Shown: piece by piece, positions 54,048-61,836 of the stretch
How positions within the stretch are numbered: position 1 is the stretch's first letter
Layout of the letters: each line of letters opens with the position of its first letter
From: GWE2-42-39 sp034003625
GTDB taxonomy: Bacteria > Bacteroidota > Bacteroidia > Bacteroidales > Prolixibacteraceae
Length of the DNA stretch: 64,000 nucleotides
Direction of reading: 5' to 3'
Assembly (NCBI GenBank): GCA_034003625.1
Contig: JAVEYG010000002.1
Coordinates: 124,001 to 188,000 of the forward strand
The notes under the pieces: generated by a model
Databases searched by the model: none
What the model was told of the DNA's origin: nothing
Seen by the model: the letters and a program-made list of their open reading frames with translations, nothing else
Position numbers and translations under genes: made by a program

Positions 54048-54452
54048 ATGAATAATATCATTGTAACTACAAAGAGAAGTGTTTTCCCATTGACTAAATT
54101 TTATTTCAGCATAGGGAAAAATAACTATTCTATCCGACCTGGAGAGTTGAAAAAAATAGAACTTTATGAGGAAGGTGCTTATGAAGTAATTGTAAGTACT
54201 TACTGGATAAACAAAAAAGTAAGGTTAATTCTGAAAAATCAATCAATACTTTCTATAGCACACATAATACCTGATGCTTATTACTTAATTGGAACCGCAA
54301 TCGTTGTATGCTTATCTATTTTAGGACTCTTGGGTATAATTAGTGCAGTACTATTATCTGGAACTATTTTGCTCTATTTTTTACCTTTAATATATTATAC
54401 TTTCTTTAAACCTAATGATTATTTTAAAATTGAAGTGAAAGGAATAGATTAA
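54048..54452 (+). CDS. Membrane protein, candidate immunity protein A
   Basis: A 134-residue protein with no recognised family. The N-terminal ~65 residues are strand-rich and soluble (FYFSIGKNNYSIRPGEL, YEVIVSTYWINKKVRLIL). Two membrane segments follow (YLIGTAIVVCLSILGLLGIIS and AVLLSGTILLYFLPLIYYTF), then a short soluble tail. It lies directly after precursor 1 and shares this layout and length with the protein at 55053. Small membrane proteins next to bacteriocin genes are usually immunity proteins, so this is the working guess; sequence similarity to known immunity families was not recognised. Confidence 0.7.
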   Translation: MNNIIVTTKRSVFPLTKFYFSIGKNNYSIRPGELKKIELYEEGAYEVIVSTYWINKKVRLILKNQSILSIAHIIPDAYYLIGTAIVVCLSILGLLGIISAVLLSGTILLYFLPLIYYTFFKPNDYFKIEVKGID

Positions 54453-54495
54453 TTACCCACCATTCAATCTTTGTTGGGTAAGATTTATCATTGCA

Positions 54496-54617
54496 GCCAA
54501 AAAGTTGGAGCCTTTCCATCTTACAAATGGGTCGGCTTTATGTGGTATACACGATGCTGTATAAAGTTAACAATGAATTCGTGAATTTAGTTTTTAATTC
54601 TTAAAAAGAAAAAAATC
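54496..54617 (+). repeat. Duplicated leader block, copy 2
   Basis: A near-identical copy of 53704-53824 (three substitutions, one extra A), ending just before the ATG of precursor 2. It lets precursor 2 be transcribed on its own or indicates a recent duplication of the whole peptide unit. Confidence 0.85.
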
Positions 54618-54764
54618 ATGAAAGAATTGAGTATCAAAAAAATGGAAAGTCTGAATGGTGGTCTTTCCTGCTTTTTTGCTGTACCATATTGGGTGCTGAT
54701 GAGTAGCAATTTTGTAACCCAAATTTATGGAGATACCTTTGTTTCATATTGTTGGTCTACATGA
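54618..54764 (+). CDS. Double-glycine-leader bacteriocin-like precursor 2
   Basis: A 48-residue precursor, missed by a 60-residue cutoff. The leader MKELSIKKMESLNGG differs from that of precursor 1 at 6 of 15 positions and keeps MKE, ME and NGG. The predicted mature peptide of 33 residues (LSCFFAVPYWVLMSSNF, ending VSYCWST) is aromatic-rich, with cysteines at 3 and 30, again near both ends. Its ATG is preceded by the second copy of the leader block. The stop is 23 bases before precursor 3. No match to a named bacteriocin is claimed. Confidence 0.8.
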   Translation: MKELSIKKMESLNGGLSCFFAVPYWVLMSSNFVTQIYGDTFVSYCWST

Positions 54765-54787
54765 AATTAATCTTAAAATTTATTTTT

Positions 54788-54970
54788 ATGAAAGAACTGA
54801 AATTCGTCCAAATGGAGCAGATAACTGCGGGAGGAAAAAATAGAGATTGCATGATAATGGGTGGTATAACTTTTTTAAGTCTATTATCTATTCCCTTTAC
54901 AGGCTGGGGAGGTGCTGGTTTTGCTGGTGCTACAATAGTATCAGCTACAGTTTATGGATGTTTTGATTAG
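54788..54970 (+). CDS. Double-glycine-leader bacteriocin-like precursor 3
   Basis: A 60-residue precursor from ATG 54788; the frame starts 13 codons earlier inside precursor 2 but that part is not a leader. The leader MKELKFVQMEQITAGG again ends in GG. The predicted mature peptide of 44 residues (KNRDCMIMGGITFLSLL, ending TVYGCFD) has cysteines at 5 and 42 and a Gly-rich centre (GWGGAGFAGA) like precursor 1. It is co-transcribed with precursor 2, only 23 bases away. A strong hairpin follows the stop. Confidence 0.82.
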   Translation: MKELKFVQMEQITAGGKNRDCMIMGGITFLSLLSIPFTGWGGAGFAGATIVSATVYGCFD

Positions 54971-54974
54971 TTAA

Positions 54975-55014
54975 AATTCAGGTTTTATCCTCAATTGAGA
55001 ATAAAACCTGAATT
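54975..55014 (+). terminator. Perfect 14-bp hairpin after precursor 3
   Basis: AATTCAGGTTTTAT (54975-54988) pairs perfectly with ATAAAACCTGAATT (55001-55014) around a 12-base loop that contains the palindrome CTCAATTGAG. There is no T-run directly after it, so partial termination, attenuation or mRNA protection of the precursor transcript is more likely than a full stop. Confidence 0.65.
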
Positions 55015-55052
55015 AGAATCATGTTTTAATAAATAATTAAAATTTTAAGAAT

Positions 55053-55457
55053 ATGTTAAAAGAAAATTTTAAAAATCAGCTAATAAAATACCAATTCAAA
55101 TTTTTAGAATCAGAAAAATCATTCAGAATTAAACTTGGATCATGTCAGGAAATTTTGGTTGTTTTTACAAGTGATAACAAAATTTCGATAGAAGACAAAC
55201 TTACAAAATGGAATCCGCTTTCGGGGATATTAAAAATGAGTTTGAGGAATGCCATGATATTTCAATCTATCTCAATCTTTCTATTTTGGTTACTTTTTTT
55301 GATCGTTTTTTCTATTTTAAAATTTGATATAGAATATTTTGAATTTGCAACAATGGTTTTAGTTGGTTCATGGGGATTTGTAATTTTTTGGGGTACTTAT
55401 TACCTGATTAAACTTGAAAACTTTAAAAGAACGCTGATTAATTGGCTCGATGAATGA
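55053..55457 (+). CDS. Membrane protein, candidate immunity protein B
   Basis: A 134-residue protein with the same layout as the 54048 protein: a soluble, strand-rich N-terminal part (YQFKFLESEKSFRIKLGS, LVVFTSDNKISIEDKL), two membrane segments (AMIFQSISIFLFWLLFLIVF and FATMVLVGSWGFVIFWGTYYL) and a short charged tail (ENFKRTLINWLDE). Sequence identity to that protein is not obvious. It follows precursors 2 and 3, so each peptide group is followed by one such protein, which supports the immunity guess. It overlaps the next gene by 8 bases. Confidence 0.7.
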   Translation: MLKENFKNQLIKYQFKFLESEKSFRIKLGSCQEILVVFTSDNKISIEDKLTKWNPLSGILKMSLRNAMIFQSISIFLFWLLFLIVFSILKFDIEYFEFATMVLVGSWGFVIFWGTYYLIKLENFKRTLINWLDE

Positions 55458-56094
55458 ATATTTATTGAAATTCAATAGTTGGCAATTTTTTTTCATACTT
55501 ATAAGCTTTGTTACATTAATAATATTTGGAATTAACTATCTTTTTGTATTCGATGTACTCTATTACCAGTCATTTGGAGAAAAATTGGCATCAGATAGAA
55601 TTGCAAAAATGATCGAACAATCCCAAAAATGGGAATGGCTTGGTTACGTATTTATTCCTGTAATAATATTAATCAGAGTAAGCTTTACTACCATTTGCCT
55701 CTATATCGGTTTTTTCCTGATCAATTTAAAAGTCAGGTTTGAAAACCTGTTTAAAATAGCATTACTATCCGACTTCGTTTTTGTATTGGCTGGTATTGCA
55801 AAGCTGGTAATCTTAATTTTCTTTAAAGAAGTATCGGTGCTTGAAGACTTGCAATTTCAACCGTTATCACTGATGGAATTATTCGACAGGACAACCATTG
55901 ATCCGTTGTTCGTTTATCCGCTGTCATTGGTTAATGTTTTTGAATTGCTTTATTGGCTGGCACTTGCCTGGTTATTAGCAGGGGTTATCGAGCAATCTTT
56001 TGGCAAATCGTTAAAACTGGTGGCTTCATCTTATGGCTCTGGTCTGTTGCTTTGGGTTTTGTTTGTCATGTTTATAACTGTAAGTCTGAGCTGA
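55450..56094 (+). CDS. Multi-pass membrane protein of the bacteriocin locus
   Basis: A 214-residue protein with about four or five membrane segments (WQFFFILISFVTLIIFGI, YVFIPVIILIRVSFTTICLY, SDFVFVLAGIAKLVILIFF, ELLYWLALAWLLAGVIEQSF, LLLWVLFVMFITVSL). It lacks catalytic or transporter motifs. It overlaps the 55053 gene by 8 bases and shares the base of a TGATG junction with the thioredoxin-like gene, so it is translated with both. It might serve in immunity or export; a DUF-type assignment is not claimed. Confidence 0.72.
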   Translation: MNEYLLKFNSWQFFFILISFVTLIIFGINYLFVFDVLYYQSFGEKLASDRIAKMIEQSQKWEWLGYVFIPVIILIRVSFTTICLYIGFFLINLKVRFENLFKIALLSDFVFVLAGIAKLVILIFFKEVSVLEDLQFQPLSLMELFDRTTIDPLFVYPLSLVNVFELLYWLALAWLLAGVIEQSFGKSLKLVASSYGSGLLLWVLFVMFITVSLS

Positions 56095-56621
56095 TGAGAG
56101 GATTATTGAGATATATACTGATACTTTCACTTCTGTTTATCATGGCAATTTTAACTAAACGCACTTATCAGGCGTATCAGATAAGAAAAGGTATTGAAGT
56201 ACGGATACAAAGCCTTCAGCACTGTTGTTTTAAATCGCTAAATGATCGGGAAATATGCATTGATGAATTTGACCCGAACCAGTCAATCATGATTATTTAT
56301 TTTCATCCTGAGTGTGAACATTGTCAATATGAAGCAAAAGAAATAGGGTTACACGCGAATGAATTTGCCAATGTAAATATGTTAATGATTACCCCGGATG
56401 ATTCATTGCAACGGATTGAGAACTTTGCTGAAGAAAACCATTTATGGGAACTAAGTAATCTGGAACTTTTAATGGATGCAGGTGATTCATTCAGAAAATA
56501 TTTCGGTACAGCAAAAATCCCTACTGTATTTATTTATAAAAATAATAAACTCCTGAAAAAGTATTCAGGAGAAACAAAAATTGAAGCCATTCTTGAAATT
56601 ATTAACAATTCTAAAAATTAA
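56094..56621 (+). CDS. Membrane-anchored thioredoxin-like protein (CEHC)
   Basis: A 175-residue protein from ATG 56094 (MRGLLRYILILSLLFIMAIL), whose first base is the last base of the preceding TGA. One N-terminal membrane segment anchors it with the rest in the periplasm. A TlpA/thioredoxin-like fold follows with the redox motif FHPECEHCQYEA (CxxC), a thioredoxin cis-Pro region in AKIPTVFIYKNNKLLKKYSG, and another Cys pair in QHCCFK. Because all three bacteriocin-like peptides have two cysteines, it may form or check their disulfides; this is inferred from the neighbourhood. It is 6 bases before the DUF2059-type gene. Confidence 0.85.
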   Translation: MRGLLRYILILSLLFIMAILTKRTYQAYQIRKGIEVRIQSLQHCCFKSLNDREICIDEFDPNQSIMIIYFHPECEHCQYEAKEIGLHANEFANVNMLMITPDDSLQRIENFAEENHLWELSNLELLMDAGDSFRKYFGTAKIPTVFIYKNNKLLKKYSGETKIEAILEIINNSKN

Positions 56622-56627
56622 ACGATC

Positions 56628-57068
56628 ATGAAGAAATTACTTTTTGTTTTGATGTTGACCCTTGGCGCTTTTATGGTAAATGCCCAGGAAGCTGAATTTG
56701 ATATGAATGTATCGAAGTTGATGGAATTAAATGGTACAAATGCCAATTATGACCTTCTTTTTGACCAAATGGTGGTGCAGTATAAAATGATGAAACCCAA
56801 TGTTCCTGGTGAAATATGGGAAGCTGCTCGTCGGGATGTTTTCAATGTAAAAGTAAAAGAGTTGACAAAACAACTAATCCCTTTATACAAAACTCAATTT
56901 ACAAATGATGAAATAAAAAAGATGATAGAGTTTTATTCATCTCCTATTGGCAAAAAGATGGTTGGGGGTACAGCAGTAATCACCAAAGAAGGGATGCAAA
57001 TTGTACAAAACTGGGGAATGGGACTTGGTACCGACCTGAACATGTATTTGATAAAAAAGGGATTTTAA
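56628..57068 (+). CDS. Secreted DUF2059-type protein
   Basis: A 146-residue protein with a signal peptide (MKKLLFVLMLTLGAFMVNAQ). The mature part is the helical DUF2059 domain: ANYDLLFDQMVVQYKMM, LTKQLIPLYKTQFTNDEI, KKMIEFYSSPIGKKMV and GTAVITKEGMQIVQNWG. Function is unknown; the family is common in the periplasm of Gram-negative bacteria. Its place between the thioredoxin-like protein and the exporter suggests a part in peptide export or folding, but that is a guess. Confidence 0.85.
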   Translation: MKKLLFVLMLTLGAFMVNAQEAEFDMNVSKLMELNGTNANYDLLFDQMVVQYKMMKPNVPGEIWEAARRDVFNVKVKELTKQLIPLYKTQFTNDEIKKMIEFYSSPIGKKMVGGTAVITKEGMQIVQNWGMGLGTDLNMYLIKKGF

Positions 57069-57135
57069 TTTTAAAGATTCTATCTTTTGAAGGATGGAAT
57101 CTATAAAATGTATTTAATGAAACCACCACCTGACG

Positions 57136-59340
57136 ATGAAACAAAAAATTGTATCTCGTATTCAAAAAACTTTTACCAAACAATACAGCCAGTTTTACTG
57201 TGGGCTTGCATGTCTTACTTCGATTGTAAAATATTACGGTGGCGACACTTCTCAGGAAAAGCTGCGGGATATGAGTGGTACCACTTTACAGGGAACAAGT
57301 TTGCTGGGCTTGTACCAGTCTGCACAAAAACTGGGCTTTGAGGCAAAAGGTTACGAAGCAGACATTGAAAATCTGAGAAAGATTGAAGTCCCGGTTATAC
57401 TTCATATTTTAAAGGATAATAAGCTGGAACATTATGTGGTGTGTTACGGGTATGAAGGTGATCGGTATCTAATTGGTGATCCGGGTTGGGGGATAATTGA
57501 GTACCGCGAAGAAGAACTGAAAGCAGTTTGGAAATCGAAAGCTTTATTGTGGTTAAAACCCGGTACTGATTTTAAACGAAAAGAAGAGGTGTCGGGGAGC
57601 CAGTTTGCATGGTTTAAAGAACTGATAAGGGGTGATGTGCCTGTTTTATTAATTGCTGCTTTTATGGGCATGGTACTATCGGTACTTGGTTTAGCAGTTG
57701 CTATTTACACCCAGAAACTGATTGATAAAATTTTGCCTTCTGCTGATAAGGAGTTATTGTTTAAAAGTTTAGTGGTATTTATTTTTATTTTACTGGCTAA
57801 AGCTTTTGTTTCTTATATACGGGGAATAATCCTGGTCAGGCAAAGTCGGGATATGAATACCCGTATTGTGTCTTCCTTTTTCGGAAAGCTGCTGTACCTG
57901 CCTAACAGCTTCTTCGATAGTACTTCAACCGGCGACATGATTGGCCGGTTGAATGACTCACAACGGATACAAAGGGTGGTTATAAATCTGAGCAGCAATA
58001 TACTTATTGATGTTCTTATCATCATTTCATCCTTGTGTTACATTTTTGTGCTGTCGGTTTCTGCCGGGCTTATCAGCTTGCTGGCAATCCCGGTTTTTGG
58101 TCTGCTGGCATACAAGTTTAACCGGAAAGTAATTGAGCATCAACGTGAAGTAATGCAAACTCATGCCATTACCGAAAGCAAATACATCGACACCATTCAG
58201 GGAATAAAAGTGATAAAGTCGGGCAATAAAGAACCCCTTCTTTCCAAAGCTGTTCAATCGGTATATAATTTTTTTCAGGAGAAAGTATATGAACTGGGTA
58301 TTTTGGGCAATAAAATCAACTTTTTTGCGCAGGCTGGAAGCGTAATCCTCATTTCGGGAGTTATTGCCTGGACAGCTTTTCTTGTGCTGGATGAACAACT
58401 CTTGCTGGGGCAGATGATGGCAATAATTACAATTGTTGGCAGCTTGGTTACATCGGTTATAAACACAGCTATGGCCAATATCCAGTTTCAGGAAGCCAAG
58501 GTTGCTTTTGAACGCATGTACGAGTTTTCGGCAGCAGAACCAGAATTTGAAGTCCCGGAAGTCCCGGTTGAGAAAATCTCAATCGATGAAATCGCGATTG
58601 AAAGCCTGAACTTCAGATTTCCGGGGAAGAGCCTGTTGTTAAAAGATATTTCAATGAATATCAGGAAAGGGGAGATCATTGCCATTTTCGGCGAAATTGG
58701 TTGCGGAAAAAGCACCTTATTATCTATTCTTCAGCGCTTCTATCCCTTCGAATCAGGACAAATCGTATTAAATGAAAATACTGATTGGAGTACCATCAAA
58801 AATAATGAATGGAGGTATCACACGGCTTATGTACCGCAGCATGGGAAGCTTTTTAATACTACCATTCTCGAAAATATTTCTCTTGAAGAATTTCCCAATG
58901 CTGATAATATCATTGATTTTTGTAAAGAAATGGGGTTTGACACGTTTATTCACGAATTTCAACAGGGTTATGCTACAATAGTCAATGAAAGCAGCGCCAA
59001 TTTATCGGGAGGCCAACAACAACTGATTGCTTTGGCAAGGGCATTATACCAAAAGCCGCAAATACTTCTGCTTGATGAAGCTACAGCATCCATGGATCGA
59101 CGTACCGAACAGTTTGTAATCAAATTGTTGCTGAAGTTGAAAAAAGATATGATCATTGTTCTTGTGACCCACCGTGTGCATCTGGCTAAGCAAACCGACC
59201 GCATTTATATTATTGAAGACAAACAGATAATTGCATCCGGAACACATCTGAAACTACTTGAAAAAAGCAATATATATCGGAAAGCGTTTGAGGACTTTAC
59301 TCCTGATTTTTGTACTGTATCCAGCCCGGTTATCCGATAA
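57136..59340 (+). CDS. Peptidase-containing ABC transporter (PCAT) for bacteriocin export
   Basis: A 734-residue exporter. Residues 1-~145 are a C39 peptidase: oxyanion Q16 and catalytic C22 in QYSQFYCGLACL, H99 in LEHYVVCYGY and D115 in LIGDPGWG. Next comes a six-segment membrane domain (about 160-450, for example VPVLLIAAFMGMVLSVLGLA). The ATPase has Walker A FGEIGCGKSTLL, signature NLSGGQQQLIALARAL and Walker B ILLLDEATASMD. PCATs cut double-glycine leaders and export the mature peptide through the inner membrane, so this is the natural partner of the three precursors. No HlyD-type adaptor or TolC partner gene is in the window. Confidence 0.93.
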   Translation: MKQKIVSRIQKTFTKQYSQFYCGLACLTSIVKYYGGDTSQEKLRDMSGTTLQGTSLLGLYQSAQKLGFEAKGYEADIENLRKIEVPVILHILKDNKLEHYVVCYGYEGDRYLIGDPGWGIIEYREEELKAVWKSKALLWLKPGTDFKRKEEVSGSQFAWFKELIRGDVPVLLIAAFMGMVLSVLGLAVAIYTQKLIDKILPSADKELLFKSLVVFIFILLAKAFVSYIRGIILVRQSRDMNTRIVSSFFGKLLYLPNSFFDSTSTGDMIGRLNDSQRIQRVVINLSSNILIDVLIIISSLCYIFVLSVSAGLISLLAIPVFGLLAYKFNRKVIEHQREVMQTHAITESKYIDTIQGIKVIKSGNKEPLLSKAVQSVYNFFQEKVYELGILGNKINFFAQAGSVILISGVIAWTAFLVLDEQLLLGQMMAIITIVGSLVTSVINTAMANIQFQEAKVAFERMYEFSAAEPEFEVPEVPVEKISIDEIAIESLNFRFPGKSLLLKDISMNIRKGEIIAIFGEIGCGKSTLLSILQRFYPFESGQIVLNENTDWSTIKNNEWRYHTAYVPQHGKLFNTTILENISLEEFPNADNIIDFCKEMGFDTFIHEFQQGYATIVNESSANLSGGQQQLIALARALYQKPQILLLDEATASMDRRTEQFVIKLLLKLKKDMIIVLVTHRVHLAKQTDRIYIIEDKQIIASGTHLKLLEKSNIYRKAFEDFTPDFCTVSSPVIR

Positions 59341-59486
59341 ATTCATTAGAAATAGCTGTTGGATTATACTGAATAGAACCCTCATGTAATAGTTAATTCT
59401 CAGAACGAAGCGGAGAAAAAAGAAAAAAACCAGTTCATTTGTTTGATGAATGATGTACAAAAGTGTTATCGTATTTCAATTTATCC

Positions 59487-59494
59487 TATTTTTG
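59487..59494 (+). promoter_or_regulatory. -7 type box before the protease gene
   Basis: TATTTTTG matches TAnnTTTG, 23 bases before ATG 59518. The usual TTG is not at the expected distance. The box shows the protease has its own promoter, separate from the exporter operon. Confidence 0.4.
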
Positions 59495-59517
59495 AGAATA
59501 TAGCATAAAAGTTCAAG

Positions 59518-61707
59518 ATGAGGGCTGTTGTTGTTTGGGGAATTATCGGTTTGTTGTGTTTGGGCTATGAGGGCCTGTTTGCGCAAATTTCGCAGGGAGG
59601 CCGGCCCATTGAACCAGCTTTTCTAAAAAGTAGCAGGTCCGGCCTGAAATGGTACAAAACCCCTTTTTTCAGGAAAGAAACATACCTGAAGCAGGACAAC
59701 AGCTCCGGAAACTCGCTTAAACCGCTCCGTTTTGCCCATTCGTTCGATGTGTCGCTGAACCCCGAAAATTCCGGTTCGTGGACGTCCCAGGAAAACTATA
59801 AGATATGGTTGCTCGGAATTGAATCGACAGGCGCTTATTCAATCAACCTGATTTTTAAAAATTTCAGGCTTCCTCCAAAAGCCCGTTTGTTCATATACAA
59901 TGCCGACCGCTCGGATATAATTGGCGCATTTACCGATGAAAACAACTCCGCTTCCGGTATGTTCCCCACACTGCCGGTTGCAGGCGATAAAATAATCGTT
60001 CAGTACGAAGAACCTGTTGACCCTGAATTTCACGGCACGTTTGAAATAGCTTCTATTTCGCACGATTTTTTGGGAATTGGTTTGAGAAGTTCCGATCCGC
60101 GGAGGCCCTTGAACATCGCGGCTGATTATTGCAACGTCGACATTAATTGCCAGGAAGGAATTGATTACGAAAATGCAAAAAATAGTGTTTGCCGGATTTT
60201 TATAAACGGAAATGAGCTTTGTTCGGGCGTTCTGCTGAATAATACGTCAAACAACGGGAAACCTTACGTTTTAACTGCCGCCCATTGCATTGAAAATGGT
60301 TCACAGGCGCATGGCTCGTTGTTCCTCTTTAATTACGAATCGCCGTATTGCGGATCGATTGACGGGGACAATACCCATTCGCTGGCGGGATGTTCATTGA
60401 AAGCACGATACGACAGCCTGGATTTTTCGTTGGTCGAACTGTCGGTCGCGCCGCCCGATTATTTTCGTCCGTATTATGCCGGATGGGATGTATCCGGAAT
60501 TGTGCCTTCCCGTTCTTTTTCAGTGCATCATCCACAGGGCGACATAAAAAAAATAGCCATTGATGAGAACCAACCGGCAACAGCTACATACAATAAAGAC
60601 TATATCAGCTCTTCCTTTTGGAAAGTTTCACGATGGGAATACGGGGTAACCGAAGCAGGTTCGTCGGGTGGGCCGCTTTTTGACGGTAAATTAAGGGTAA
60701 TTGGCACATTGACCGGCGGGGCTGCCAGCTGCAGCGACCCCAGAAACGATTATTACGAGAAATTGAACCGGTCGTGGAATTATAAAAGTTCATCCGATAA
60801 ACAACTGAAATACTGGCTCGATCCCGTCAATACAGGCGAGACAAAAATCAACGGTTACGAACCATATTCGGGCGAACTCAAATGCGGGGCGTATACCAAT
60901 TTCACCATTTCCGATACAACACAACTGAAACGGATTACCGAAGCGGTTCCTTCAAACGGGTATCTGACAGGTACCAATAAAGCCGGTTATACGGAGTTTG
61001 CCGAAAAATTTTCAATGATCAATAATGCGAACCTGCATGGCATTTCAATCGGAATTGCAAAAAAACATGTCGCCGACAATAACCGCAATGTGTTGATTGA
61101 TGTTAAAGTATACGAAGGGTACGATCTCCCTGTAAAAATACTCCATTCACAAAGTTTTGTTATAAACCAATTGACTGCCGGGGCAATGAACTATCTGGCT
61201 TTTAATAAGCAGGTAAGCACCATTGGAAATTTTTTCATTTCCTGCGCCATTGACCAATTAAATCCGGGTGATACACTGGCTTTATATCAGGCAAAACGTA
61301 CAACTGCCGACAATTCGCTTTTCTTGAAAAACGCTGACGGTTGGAAAGATTATAAAACGGTAACAGGTAGTGCAAACGGTTCTTCGTTATTAATGGAACT
61401 GGTTGCCTGTAATATTGATAAAAGCTATTCCTCTCCTATAGTGAAAAATAAAACAAATGAAATTGTTGTATTTCCGAACCCGCTTAACAGCGGAGAAAAG
61501 CTGACTGTACACCTGTCAAGCCAAACAGAAAATTCACAAAACATGCGGATTTACAACCTGTTGGGACAGGAAATTCCATTCCAGATCATTTCGGGAAGTA
61601 CATCCAGTATGCAATTGCAACTTAGAGATGCACGGATGGGAATCTACCTACTGCAACTCGAATCGGAAGGAAAAAAATACAGTGTAAAATTTTCAGTCGT
61701 ACCTTAA
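59518..61707 (+). CDS. Lysyl-endopeptidase-like serine protease with type IX sorting domain
   Basis: A 729-residue secreted protein with a signal peptide (VVWGIIGLLCLGYEGLFAQ). An N-terminal pro-region is followed by a trypsin-fold protease like Achromobacter lyticus protease I: catalytic H256 in VLTAAHCIENG, D302 in LDFSLVEL and S383 in AGSSGGPLFD, with several cysteines for disulfides (NVDINCQEG, SVCRIF, ELCSG). The last ~80 residues (VVFPNPLNSGEKLTVHL, MRIYNLLGQEIP, MGIYLLQLESEGKKYSV) are a type IX secretion C-terminal domain, so the protein is exported through the T9SS and placed on the surface or released. Cleavage after lysine is a family guess. Confidence 0.93.
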   Translation: MRAVVVWGIIGLLCLGYEGLFAQISQGGRPIEPAFLKSSRSGLKWYKTPFFRKETYLKQDNSSGNSLKPLRFAHSFDVSLNPENSGSWTSQENYKIWLLGIESTGAYSINLIFKNFRLPPKARLFIYNADRSDIIGAFTDENNSASGMFPTLPVAGDKIIVQYEEPVDPEFHGTFEIASISHDFLGIGLRSSDPRRPLNIAADYCNVDINCQEGIDYENAKNSVCRIFINGNELCSGVLLNNTSNNGKPYVLTAAHCIENGSQAHGSLFLFNYESPYCGSIDGDNTHSLAGCSLKARYDSLDFSLVELSVAPPDYFRPYYAGWDVSGIVPSRSFSVHHPQGDIKKIAIDENQPATATYNKDYISSSFWKVSRWEYGVTEAGSSGGPLFDGKLRVIGTLTGGAASCSDPRNDYYEKLNRSWNYKSSSDKQLKYWLDPVNTGETKINGYEPYSGELKCGAYTNFTISDTTQLKRITEAVPSNGYLTGTNKAGYTEFAEKFSMINNANLHGISIGIAKKHVADNNRNVLIDVKVYEGYDLPVKILHSQSFVINQLTAGAMNYLAFNKQVSTIGNFFISCAIDQLNPGDTLALYQAKRTTADNSLFLKNADGWKDYKTVTGSANGSSLLMELVACNIDKSYSSPIVKNKTNEIVVFPNPLNSGEKLTVHLSSQTENSQNMRIYNLLGQEIPFQIISGSTSSMQLQLRDARMGIYLLQLESEGKKYSVKFSVVP

Positions 61708-61711
61708 GGTG

Positions 61712-61758
61712 CGGAAGTTTTTAACTTCCGATTTTGGGTGTGGAGGTTTTCAACCTCC
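61712..61758 (+). terminator. Two tandem hairpins after the protease gene
   Basis: CGGAAGTT/AACTTCCG (61712-61719 with 61723-61730, 3-base loop) and GGAGGTT/AACCTCC (61742-61748 with 61752-61758, 3-base loop) follow the stop. The two units are similar (GGAAGTTTTTAACTTCC-like and GGAGGTTTTCAACCTCC), as in small tandem repeats of Bacteroidota. They may end the transcript or protect its 3' end. Confidence 0.55.
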
Positions 61759-61800
61759 GGTTCGAATTTGCCGGTTTTTAACCGCAACACCCGAAATACG

Positions 61801-61832
61801 TTGTAAGTTTTTGTCCGGATTTATTAGCTTTG
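61801..61832 (+). promoter_or_regulatory. Promoter of the binding-protein gene
   Basis: TTG at 61801-61803 and TAGCTTTG at 61825-61832 are separated by 21 bases, a full match to the Bacteroidota promoter. The -7 box ends only five bases before ATG 61837, so the message is probably leaderless or nearly so. Confidence 0.55.
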
Positions 61833-61836
61833 TGGC

